This document shows positions 55,012 through 61,744 of a stretch of DNA of 64,000 nt, piece by piece; positions within the stretch are counted from its first letter, which is position 1; each line of letters opens with the position of its first letter. The stretch lies in contig JBKEDS010000006.1 of the NCBI GenBank assembly GCA_047975545.1, forward strand, positions 18,317-82,316. Direction: 5' to 3'. The DNA is from JBKEDS01 sp047975545. Its GTDB lineage: Bacteria > Bacteroidota > Bacteroidia > Flavobacteriales > Flavobacteriaceae. A program made the position numbers and the translations under genes. Under the pieces are notes generated by a model. That model was not told the DNA's origin and did no database searches. It saw only the letters and a program-made list of their open reading frames with translations.

Positions 55012-55284
55012 ATGAACAAAACAGATTTAATCGACGCAATGGCAGAACACGCCGGAATTACTAAGGCTGCTGCTAAAAAAGCATTAGAATGTGCTTTAAT
55101 CGAAATTGAAGGTGCTTTACAAAAAGGAAACCGTGTTTCTTTAGTAGGCTTCGGTTCTTGGTCAGTTTCTAAAAGAGCTGCAAGAGAAGGAAGAAACCCT
55201 CAAACAGGAGCAACTATCAAAATTAAAGCTAAAAAAGTTGTTAAGTTTAAAGCTGGCGCTGATTTAACAAACGCTATAAACTAA
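55012..55284 (+). CDS. HU-family histone-like DNA-binding protein
   Basis: 90 residues. Nucleoid protein that bends DNA. MNKTDLIDAMAEHAGITKAAAKKALE start, conserved arm LVGFGSWSVSKRAAREGRNPQTG and KVVKFKAGADL end. Codon use is notably biased (few rare codons, AAA/GCT/GGT rich), as expected for a highly expressed gene. Strong promoter and terminator flank it. Confidence 0.96.
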   Translation: MNKTDLIDAMAEHAGITKAAAKKALECALIEIEGALQKGNRVSLVGFGSWSVSKRAAREGRNPQTGATIKIKAKKVVKFKAGADLTNAIN

Positions 55285-55310
55285 TTAAATATCGATTTTT
55301 TTTGATATTG

Positions 55311-55343
55311 AAAAGCCTTCAAATTTTGAAGGCTTTTTCTTTT
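55311..55343 (+). terminator. Intrinsic terminator after HU
   Basis: AAAAGCCTTC / GAAGGCTTTT stem with loop AAATTTT followed by TCTTTT, 27 bases after the stop. Confidence 0.87.
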
Positions 55344-55409
55344 AAAACCACTTAAATATTTGTTTTTTAAGAAATAAATATTAGATTTAAGTACTAAATA
55401 GCCAAAAAT

Positions 55410-55970
55410 ATGATTACGATTACGCCCAAAAAAGGACATTTGCTAATTGCAGAGCCAAGTATTATAGGCGATATTTCTTTTAATCGTTCTATAGTTTTAC
55501 TGGCCGACCATTCCATTGAAGGCACCATAGGCTTTATCTTGAACAAACCGCTTAACTATAAAATAAGCGATTTAATTCCCGAAATTAATGCCGATTTCAG
55601 AGTTTACAACGGTGGTCCCGTTGAGCAGGACAACCTTTATTTTATCCATAAAATACCCGATTTAATCCCCAATAGTATAGAAATATCAATGGGTATTTAT
55701 TGGGGTGGCGACTTTAACCGGGTTGCCGAGCTAATTGCCGAAAACGATATTAGCGAAAACGACATTAAGTTTTTTTTGGGCTATTCGGGCTGGAACGCCA
55801 GTCAATTGGAGGACGAACTAAAAAACAATGCTTGGGTAGTTTCCGAAAACAGCTATAAAAGCCAAATTATAGAAAAGGATTATAAATCGTTTTGGAAAGA
55901 AAAAATGCTGGAATTTGGCGACTCGTACAGTATTTGGTCCAATGCACCCGAAGACCCCAGTTTTAATTAG
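55410..55970 (+). CDS. YqgE/AlgH family protein
   Basis: 186 residues. PKKGHLLIAEPSIIGDISFNRSIVLL, GTIGFILNKPLNYKISDLIPEI, and YNGGPVEQDNLYFIHK mark the family; FFLGYSGWNASQLEDELKNNAW is its second signature. Cytoplasmic; influences transcription of diverse operons in some bacteria but its biochemical role is not known. Its 3' end overlaps the next (convergent) gene by 8 bases. Confidence 0.93.
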   Translation: MITITPKKGHLLIAEPSIIGDISFNRSIVLLADHSIEGTIGFILNKPLNYKISDLIPEINADFRVYNGGPVEQDNLYFIHKIPDLIPNSIEISMGIYWGGDFNRVAELIAENDISENDIKFFLGYSGWNASQLEDELKNNAWVVSENSYKSQIIEKDYKSFWKEKMLEFGDSYSIWSNAPEDPSFN

Positions 55971-56808
55971 CCAAGCGTAGTTTAAAATTCAACTTTTTAA
56001 GCAATTCTGAAGCTATTTCATTTTTAAATTCTTTTTTTCGGTATTTCGATACCGAAACAATTCCCGAAATAACATTGGTTATAAAAATTTCATCGGCTTT
56101 TTGGAGCTCGAACGGCGAAACCGAAGTTTCTTCCAACGTAAAATCGGGCATGGTTTTCAATACATCGATAATTTGCTTGCGCATAACGCCTTTTAGGCAG
56201 CCATCGGTTAGTGGCGGGGTTTTCATAATGCCGTCCTTAACCACAAATACGTTTCCGTTTAGGGCTTCAACTACCGTTTTATTAGTATTTAAAAGCAAAC
56301 AATTGTCCAACTTGTTTTCCTTGGCGTAAATGCTTGCCACAACATGCAGCGCTTTGTTATTGGTTTTTAATGTTGAAAGCAAATTAGGTGCAACATAATA
56401 ATCCTTGAACAAATCTATTTCGTAGGTACTGTCATTCAAACTATAAAAATTAGAATCCAAAGCCTTAACCGAAATGTTAAACCTTACGGCATTGGTTTGG
56501 GGCAAGTACAAACCACCATCCATACGGTGTACTGTTAGTTTAACCCGTGCGGAAGCCGCTTCCATATTGTTTGCTTTTAATGTGTTCTTAATTTGGGCTT
56601 CCAAAAATTCCATGGTAAAGTTCATGGGTATTTCCATGCGCATAATACGCATGGAGGCCATTAACCTAAAATAATGGTCTTCCCAAAAAAACAATTTGCC
56701 GTGCGAGGCTTTTATAGTTTCAAAAAGGGCATCGCCATAGGCATAGCCCCTGTTATGGACAGATAATAAATTGGTTTCGCTTAAAATATTGCCGTTGTAG
56801 TTAATCAT
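55963..56808 (-). CDS. Class IV (branched-chain/ADCL-type) aminotransferase
   Basis: 281 residues, PLP enzyme of fold type IV. ALFETIKASHGKLFFWEDHYFRLMASM near the N-terminus, PLP-Lys region LLSTLKTNNKALHVVASIYA (~145), E in VVEALNGNVFVVKDG and GCLKGVMRKQIID. It could be a branched-chain aminotransferase, D-amino-acid transaminase or PabC lyase; the sequence alone does not decide. The ATG at 56808 lies directly after an intrinsic terminator-like hairpin and T-run. Confidence 0.87.
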   Translation of the reverse strand: MINYNGNILSETNLLSVHNRGYAYGDALFETIKASHGKLFFWEDHYFRLMASMRIMRMEIPMNFTMEFLEAQIKNTLKANNMEAASARVKLTVHRMDGGLYLPQTNAVRFNISVKALDSNFYSLNDSTYEIDLFKDYYVAPNLLSTLKTNNKALHVVASIYAKENKLDNCLLLNTNKTVVEALNGNVFVVKDGIMKTPPLTDGCLKGVMRKQIIDVLKTMPDFTLEETSVSPFELQKADEIFITNVISGIVSVSKYRKKEFKNEIASELLKKLNFKLRLAN

Positions 56809-56809
56809 A

Positions 56810-56844
56810 AAAAAAATCCCGTTTTCGGTTTTATTGAAAACGGG
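56810..56844 (-). terminator. Terminator-like hairpin directly upstream of the aminotransferase start
   Basis: Minus-strand CCCGTTTTC (56844-56836) pairs with GAAAACGGG (56826-56818), 9-base loop, then ATTTTTTTT up to the ATG at 56808. It terminates the START-like gene but also lies within the aminotransferase leader. Confidence 0.75.
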
Positions 56845-56845
56845 A

Positions 56846-56853
56846 CAAATATA
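56846..56853 (-). promoter_or_regulatory. Probable -7 element of the aminotransferase gene
   Basis: TATATTTG on the minus strand just upstream of the hairpin, so the mRNA would start with that hairpin. No TTG at -33. Confidence 0.45.
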
Positions 56854-56875
56854 CTTTAAATATTATGGTTTTGGC

Positions 56876-57262
56876 TTAGACCGAGCCCAATACTTGCTTT
56901 AGGCTTGATATTTGGTTTTCCCAAAGCATTTTGGATTCCTCAACTTCGTCCTCTTCGGCAAAATCGGTTACGATTAGCGAAACGTCCTTGGTTATTTCGT
57001 CCACAATAATTTTAAACTCGAAGTAGGATGTTTGGTCATCATCGTCAATCCAACGAAACTTAATGCGCTCGCCCGTTTTTTTGCTTACCAATTTGGCTTG
57101 TTCCTCACTATCGTCCCAAATAAAGGTAAATTTTTCGCCCCGGGAGTTTACATTGTCGGCAAACCATTCGGATAGCCCCGAAGGGGTTGATATATAGTTG
57201 TATATTAGTTGTGGCGATGCTTGTATGGAAAATTCTATTTCGAACTTAATTTTATCGGTCAT
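56876..57262 (-). CDS. START-like (SRPBCC) domain protein
   Basis: 128 residues. KFEIEFSIQASPQLIYNYISTPSGLSEWFADNV and RIKFRWIDDDDQTSYFEFKI fit the AHSA1/START-like fold; a long acidic end. Such proteins bind hydrophobic ligands or act on Hsp90; the Bacteroidota START-like subfamily has unknown partner. Ends before the hairpin at 56844. Confidence 0.85.
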   Translation of the reverse strand: MTDKIKFEIEFSIQASPQLIYNYISTPSGLSEWFADNVNSRGEKFTFIWDDSEEQAKLVSKKTGERIKFRWIDDDDQTSYFEFKIIVDEITKDVSLIVTDFAEEDEVEESKMLWENQISSLKQVLGSV

Positions 57263-57348
57263 AAAGTATTGTAATTTTAAAAGCCCAATATATACATTAA
57301 TTAATAAGTATTATAATTATTTTTAATAATATTTTGCTTGGGTTATGC

Positions 57349-57378
57349 TTGCGTAGATAAATTTTGTTTTTATATTTG
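57349..57378 (+). promoter_or_regulatory. Promoter of tRNA-Met
   Basis: TTG (57349-57351), exactly 19 bases, TATATTTG (57371-57378), 12 bases before the tRNA 5' end. Full consensus. Confidence 0.85.
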
Positions 57379-57390
57379 CACCCACAAAAT

Positions 57391-57464
57391 GGCGAGGTAG
57401 CTCAGCTGGTTAGAGCGTCGGATTCATAACCCGGAGGTCGGGGGATCGTGCCCCCCTCTCGCTA
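57391..57464 (+). tRNA. tRNA-Met (CAT anticodon)
   Basis: 74 bases. Acceptor stem GGCGAGG / TCTCGCT (two G-U pairs), A discriminator, no encoded CCA (CGG follows). D-arm GCTCAGCTGGTTAGAGC; anticodon CAT at 57425-57427 in loop TTCATAA; T-stem GGGGG / CCCCC. It lacks initiator features, so elongator Met is likelier than initiator; tRNA-Ile with a modified CAT anticodon is the other possibility. The T-loop reads ATCGTGC instead of TTCRANN (positions 54 and 58 swapped). Confidence 0.9.
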
Positions 57465-57468
57465 CGGA

Positions 57469-57508
57469 AAAAGCGGTTTATTTGATAAAATAGACCGCTT
57501 TTGTTTTT
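57469..57508 (+). terminator. Intrinsic terminator after tRNA-Met
   Basis: AAAAGCGGT (57469-57477) with ACCGCTTTT (57494-57502), extended by further A-T/G-U pairs, then TGTTTTTT. Confidence 0.85.
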
Positions 57509-57580
57509 TAACCTATTCTAGGTTTATTCCACCTAAAATAATTATCGTAAATTGTAAAAGCGATTTAAAAAATAAATATC

Positions 57581-57588
57581 TATTTTTG
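57581..57588 (+). promoter_or_regulatory. Probable -7 element of ald
   Basis: TATTTTTG, 50 bases before the ATG; no TTG at -33. Confidence 0.4.
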
Positions 57589-57638
57589 GTACATTCGGAG
57601 TTAAGTTCGTATTTTTTAGTTGTACCAATACACAAAAC

Positions 57639-58838
57639 ATGTCTAAACAATTATCGCCTTTTACCAAACAGCAGCTATTACCGCAGGAAGAAACCCTTGA
57701 AATTTTTAAGCGCAAAGGGGATTTGTTCATAGGAATACCCAAAGAAACAGCCTTTCAGGAAAAGCGGGTTTGCCTAACACCCGATGCCGTTTATGCGCTT
57801 GTTAGCAACGGGCATAGGGTATTGTTGGAGTCCGGTGCCGGCGAGGGCGCTAATTTTAGCGATAAGGAATACAGCGAAGCAGGTGCCGAAATAACAAAAG
57901 ACACAGCCAAGGTTTTTGCATGCCCCATGATTTTAAAGGTAGAACCACCCACCTTGGAACAAGTAAAGCACATTAACCCGCAAACTATTATAATTTCGGC
58001 ATTACAGTTAAAAACGCAAACCAAAAAATATTTTGAGGCTTTGGCCGCAAAACGCATTACGGCGCTTGCCTTTGAGTTTATCAGGGACTCCGACGGTAGT
58101 TACCCCGCCGTAAAATCGTTAAGCGAAATTGCAGGTACGGCTTCCGTGCTTGTGGCCTCGGAATTGCTATCGGACACCAATGGTGGTAGTGGCCGTATGT
58201 TTGGCAACATTAGTGGTGTACCACCCTTGGAAGTTGTTATTATAGGAGCGGGAACCGTAGGCGAATTTGCAGCAAGAAGTTCCATTGGGCTGGGTGCCAG
58301 CGTAAAAATATTCGATAATTCCATAACCAAGCTAAGGCGTATGCAAACCAATTTGGGCAGGCCGCTGTACACATCGACCATACAGCCCAAAATTTTAACA
58401 AAAGCCCTAAAGCGCTGCGATGTTGCCATAGGCGCTGTTAGGGGTAGTAACCGGTCGCCCATTGTTGTTAACGACACCATGGTGCAAAACATGAAAAAGG
58501 GCGCTATTATTATTGACGTAAGTATCGATATGGGAGGCTGCTTTGAAACCAGCGAAGTTACCTCGCACAAGCAACCAACTTTTGTTAAACACAACGTTGT
58601 ACATTATTGCGTACCCAATATTCCGGCAAAATACCCACGAACATCATCGCTTTCAATTAGCAACATCTTCACGCCTTATTTGTTAAAAATTGCCGAGGAC
58701 GGCGGCATTGAAAACTCCTTACGCTTCGATAGAGGCCTAAAAAATGGGCTGTATTTTTACCACGGTATTTTAACCAATAAATCGGTAGCGGAATGGTTCG
58801 ATTTAAATTACAGCGATATTAATTTAATTATTTTTTAA
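57639..58838 (+). CDS. ald: Alanine dehydrogenase
   Basis: Converts alanine to pyruvate and ammonia with NAD. 399 residues, slightly longer than the usual 370 because of an N-terminal extension (SPFTKQQLLPQEETLEIFKRKG). Then GIPKETAFQEKRVCLTPDAV, the NAD-binding VVIIGAGTVGEFAARSSIGLGA (~203), and DVSIDMGGCFETSEVT. Catalytic Lys and His of the family are in LKVEPPTLEQVK and CFETSEVTSHKQPTF. Divergent-gene spacing allows its own promoter. Confidence 0.94.
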   Translation: MSKQLSPFTKQQLLPQEETLEIFKRKGDLFIGIPKETAFQEKRVCLTPDAVYALVSNGHRVLLESGAGEGANFSDKEYSEAGAEITKDTAKVFACPMILKVEPPTLEQVKHINPQTIIISALQLKTQTKKYFEALAAKRITALAFEFIRDSDGSYPAVKSLSEIAGTASVLVASELLSDTNGGSGRMFGNISGVPPLEVVIIGAGTVGEFAARSSIGLGASVKIFDNSITKLRRMQTNLGRPLYTSTIQPKILTKALKRCDVAIGAVRGSNRSPIVVNDTMVQNMKKGAIIIDVSIDMGGCFETSEVTSHKQPTFVKHNVVHYCVPNIPAKYPRTSSLSISNIFTPYLLKIAEDGGIENSLRFDRGLKNGLYFYHGILTNKSVAEWFDLNYSDINLIIF

Positions 58839-58864
58839 ATTTGCGTTTCCTTTAAGTATTTATA

Positions 58865-59242
58865 ATGAAATTAATACAACGTATTGGGTATTATCTCGGT
58901 GGTTTTTCTTTGGGTTTAATTATCTTGGCCTTCTTTTTAAGTGGAAAAAAAACGTCTTGTAGTTATGGTCCCGATGCCCGGGTTATTAAAAATATAAGCC
59001 AAAAAAAAATAGCTTATACCAACGTGGCCCAAACATTTATAAACAATAACAATTTAGATTCGTTGGCCATTAAAACCATATTGCAAAGCGGAAACGTAAA
59101 TTTTTCCAAAAGCAATGCCCGACAAGAACCCTGTGGGCTTTATTTAATCGAGAGCCGCTATAAGGACAAAAACGTAGAACTATTTGTTGAAAACTGCGAT
59201 AGCTTGGCAACCGTAACAAATTTCAACTTTATTATTCCATAA
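58865..59242 (+). CDS. DUF4258 domain membrane-anchored protein
   Basis: 125 residues. An N-terminal membrane helix (IGYYLGGFSLGLIILAFFLS) and a periplasmic domain (YGPDARVIKNISQKKIAYT, ESRYKDKNVELFVENC) with four Cys. I recall DUF4258 as a Bacteroidota family; function unknown. It lies 26 bases after ald and may be co-transcribed; its relation to alanine metabolism is not established. Confidence 0.8.
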   Translation: MKLIQRIGYYLGGFSLGLIILAFFLSGKKTSCSYGPDARVIKNISQKKIAYTNVAQTFINNNNLDSLAIKTILQSGNVNFSKSNARQEPCGLYLIESRYKDKNVELFVENCDSLATVTNFNFIIP

Positions 59243-59260
59243 TTTGTTGCAGCAAATAAA

Positions 59261-59392
59261 CTACTGTTATGTCAAATTAAAATTGACGGATGGGATTGCT
59301 TCCTCCGCTGTCGTCGCAATGACGTCATTGCGAGAAGGAGGCACGACGACGAAGCAATCTCTATACTAAATTCAGAATTGACATAGCACTAC
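59261..59392. mobile_element. MITE-like palindromic element, copy B2
   Basis: 132 bases. Left end CTACTGTTATGTCAA, right end TTGACATAGCACTAC: inverted ends. Internal palindrome TGTCGTCGCAATGACGTCA / TTGCGAGAAGGAGGCACGAC with CAATGACGTCATTG at its centre. About 80-85% like B1 by eye. The TAG stop of proline dehydrogenase (59391-59389) lies inside the right end. Confidence 0.8.
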
Positions 59393-60564
59393 AAGGCTTT
59401 CCTGCGTTCCTTTTCCTTTGTTATTAACGTAAGTTCGCGCCCGGTTTGTCCGGCTACCGATGTGTTTTCCTCGGCTCTTCTAATCAAATAAGGCATAACA
59501 TCTTTAACTGGGCCAAAAGGCACATATTTTGCCACATTATAGCCTTTATCGGCTAAATTGAAACTAATATTATCGCTCATGCCGTAAAGTTGGCCAAACC
59601 AAATACGGGAGTCATTATTTTCAAGCCCTTTCTCGGCCATTAAATCCATTAACAAATACGAGCTTTCCTCGTTATGCGTACCCGAAAACAGCGATATTTC
59701 GTTTATATGCCCTACTATATATTTTACGCCTTCGTTAAAATTGGCATCGGTTGCGGCTTTGCTTTCGCAAATTGGGGTGTTGTATTTTTTGGCTGCTGCC
59801 CTATCGTTTTCCTTTTCCATATAAGCGCCACGCACCAGTTTGTACCCCAAATAGTAGCCCCCTTCCTTGGCTTTTTTATGCTCTTTTCTTAAAAAATCCA
59901 TACGGTCATGGCGGTACATTTGCAGGGTATTGAATACGATAGGTTTTTCGGTATTATACTTTTGCATCATTTGGGACACCAAACCGTCGGCAGAAGCCTG
60001 TATCCAGCTTTCCTCGGCATCGATTAACAGCACCACGTTGTTTTCCTTGGCTTTTTTGCAAACCTCGTCGTAACGGGCAACCACCTTGTTCCATTCCTCT
60101 TGTTCCTTTTCGGTTAGGGTTTCGCCATTGCTTAGTTTTTCATACAAATAAAAGCGCCCGAACCCCGAAGGTTTAAACACGGCAATGGGCATGGCAGGAA
60201 GTGCTTTGGCAAAATCGATTATTTTTAAAGTGATTTTCTTGGCGGCATCAAACTCGTTTTCGGCTTCCTTGCCCTCGACCGAATAATCCAAAACCGAACA
60301 AACCCCTTTTTCGTACATATTGTTAATTACGGGCAGGCAATCTTCTTCGTTAACACCCCCGCAAAAATGGTCGAAAACCGTAGAGCGTATAAGCCCTTCG
60401 ATGGGCAAATGTGCTTTTAGGGCAAAATTTGTGGCGGCTGTTCCTATGCGTACCAAAGGCTCTATGGAAATCATTTTAAACAAAAAATAGGCGCGTTCCA
60501 ACTGCGAATCGCTTTTTAGGGAAAAGGCTATTTTGGTATTGTTGAATATTTTTTCTTGTGGCAT
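59389..60564 (-). CDS. Proline dehydrogenase
   Basis: 391 residues, a stand-alone PRODH (no fused P5C dehydrogenase). Oxidises proline with FAD at the inner membrane. LSYSVEGKEAENEFDAAKK, FKPSGFGRFYLYEKLSNG, IDAEESWIQASADGLVSQMMQKYN, LVRGAYMEKENDRA (FAD/substrate) and FGQLYGMSDNISFNLADKGYNVAKYVPFGPV mark the barrel. The last residues ERRKAL end in a stop supplied by the MITE-like element, so the tail may be altered. Start ATG at 60564, in a divergent gap with aroB. Confidence 0.94.
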   Translation of the reverse strand: MPQEKIFNNTKIAFSLKSDSQLERAYFLFKMISIEPLVRIGTAATNFALKAHLPIEGLIRSTVFDHFCGGVNEEDCLPVINNMYEKGVCSVLDYSVEGKEAENEFDAAKKITLKIIDFAKALPAMPIAVFKPSGFGRFYLYEKLSNGETLTEKEQEEWNKVVARYDEVCKKAKENNVVLLIDAEESWIQASADGLVSQMMQKYNTEKPIVFNTLQMYRHDRMDFLRKEHKKAKEGGYYLGYKLVRGAYMEKENDRAAAKKYNTPICESKAATDANFNEGVKYIVGHINEISLFSGTHNEESSYLLMDLMAEKGLENNDSRIWFGQLYGMSDNISFNLADKGYNVAKYVPFGPVKDVMPYLIRRAEENTSVAGQTGRELTLITKEKERRKAL

Positions 60565-60660
60565 AAAAAACTAAATTTGAACAAAGATAATGCTTGCCAA
60601 GTTATCTTTTTACACAAAATTGCCTTAATTTCACGGCTTCAAAAAAAAGTTATTTTACTT

Positions 60661-61728
60661 ATGGATTCCATAGTTGCCAACAACAGTACCATTTATTTTA
60701 ACCAAAGTTGCTACCCCGCTTTAAATGAATATATTAAGAAGAAGAATTTTTCTAAAATTTTCATTTTGGTAGACGAAAACACGCATGAACTTTGTTTGCC
60801 GCTTTTTTTGGAACAACTGGAAACTTCTATTGCCGTTGAAATTATTGAAATAGAATCGGGCGAAGTTAACAAAACCATAGCTACCTGTGTTGGGGTTTGG
60901 AACACCTTATCGGACCTCGATGCCGACCGCAAAAGCCTGCTTATAAACATTGGTGGCGGCGTTATAACCGATTTGGGCGGTTTTGCGGCCTGCACCTTTA
61001 AACGGGGCATTGCTTATGTAAACGTGCCCACTACCCTACTTTCGATGGTCGATGCTTCGGTTGGCGGAAAAACAGGCGTGGATTTGGGCGCACTAAAAAA
61101 CCAGATTGGTGTTATTAGCAGCCCCGATTTGGTACTAATCGATACGCTGTACTTGGGTACTTTGCCTAAAAACCAAATGCGCTCGGGCTTGGCCGAAATG
61201 ATTAAGCACGGCTTGATAAGCAACGAAGCGTATTGGAATAAATTTCAAAATTTATCGCATTTAAAATTTGAAGATTTAAATGAATTAATTTACGAGTCCG
61301 TTCTTATAAAAAAGCATGTTGTAGATATAGACCCTTTTGAAAACGGCCTGCGAAAAACCCTTAATTTTGGGCATACCCTGGGCCACGCCATAGAGTCGTA
61401 CTTTTTAAGCAACCCCGACAAAACAACTTTGCTGCACGGCGAGGCTATTGCTATTGGCATGGTATTGGCAGCCTATATTTCGAGCCAGTTAACCCATTTA
61501 TCCATGGAAACCACGCAAACCATAAAAACACTTTTGATTGACTACTATGGTAAAGTTGATATTTTAAAAGAAGATATTCCCGCCATTACGGAATTGCTTA
61601 AATACGACAAGAAAAACAACCACGGCAATATAAATTTCGTGCTGCTTGAAGCCATAGGAAAGCCCAAAATTGATTGTCTGGTGGACGATGCGGTAATTTA
61701 TGATGCTTTTGGGTTTTATGCTTCTTAA
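60661..61728 (+). CDS. aroB: 3-dehydroquinate synthase
   Basis: Second step of the shikimate pathway. 355 residues. NAD-binding GGGVITDLGGFAACTFKRGIAYVNVPTTLL, metal-binding VDASVGGKTGVDLG, LAEMIKHGLISNEAYW and FNFGHTLGHAIE-like LNFGHTLGHAIESY. Frame is open to 60556, but the ATG at 60661 is the start matching the family N-terminus; the upstream part overlaps the proline dehydrogenase start. Confidence 0.97.
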   Translation: MDSIVANNSTIYFNQSCYPALNEYIKKKNFSKIFILVDENTHELCLPLFLEQLETSIAVEIIEIESGEVNKTIATCVGVWNTLSDLDADRKSLLINIGGGVITDLGGFAACTFKRGIAYVNVPTTLLSMVDASVGGKTGVDLGALKNQIGVISSPDLVLIDTLYLGTLPKNQMRSGLAEMIKHGLISNEAYWNKFQNLSHLKFEDLNELIYESVLIKKHVVDIDPFENGLRKTLNFGHTLGHAIESYFLSNPDKTTLLHGEAIAIGMVLAAYISSQLTHLSMETTQTIKTLLIDYYGKVDILKEDIPAITELLKYDKKNNHGNINFVLLEAIGKPKIDCLVDDAVIYDAFGFYAS

Positions 61729-61744
61729 GTTATAATTTCAAACA

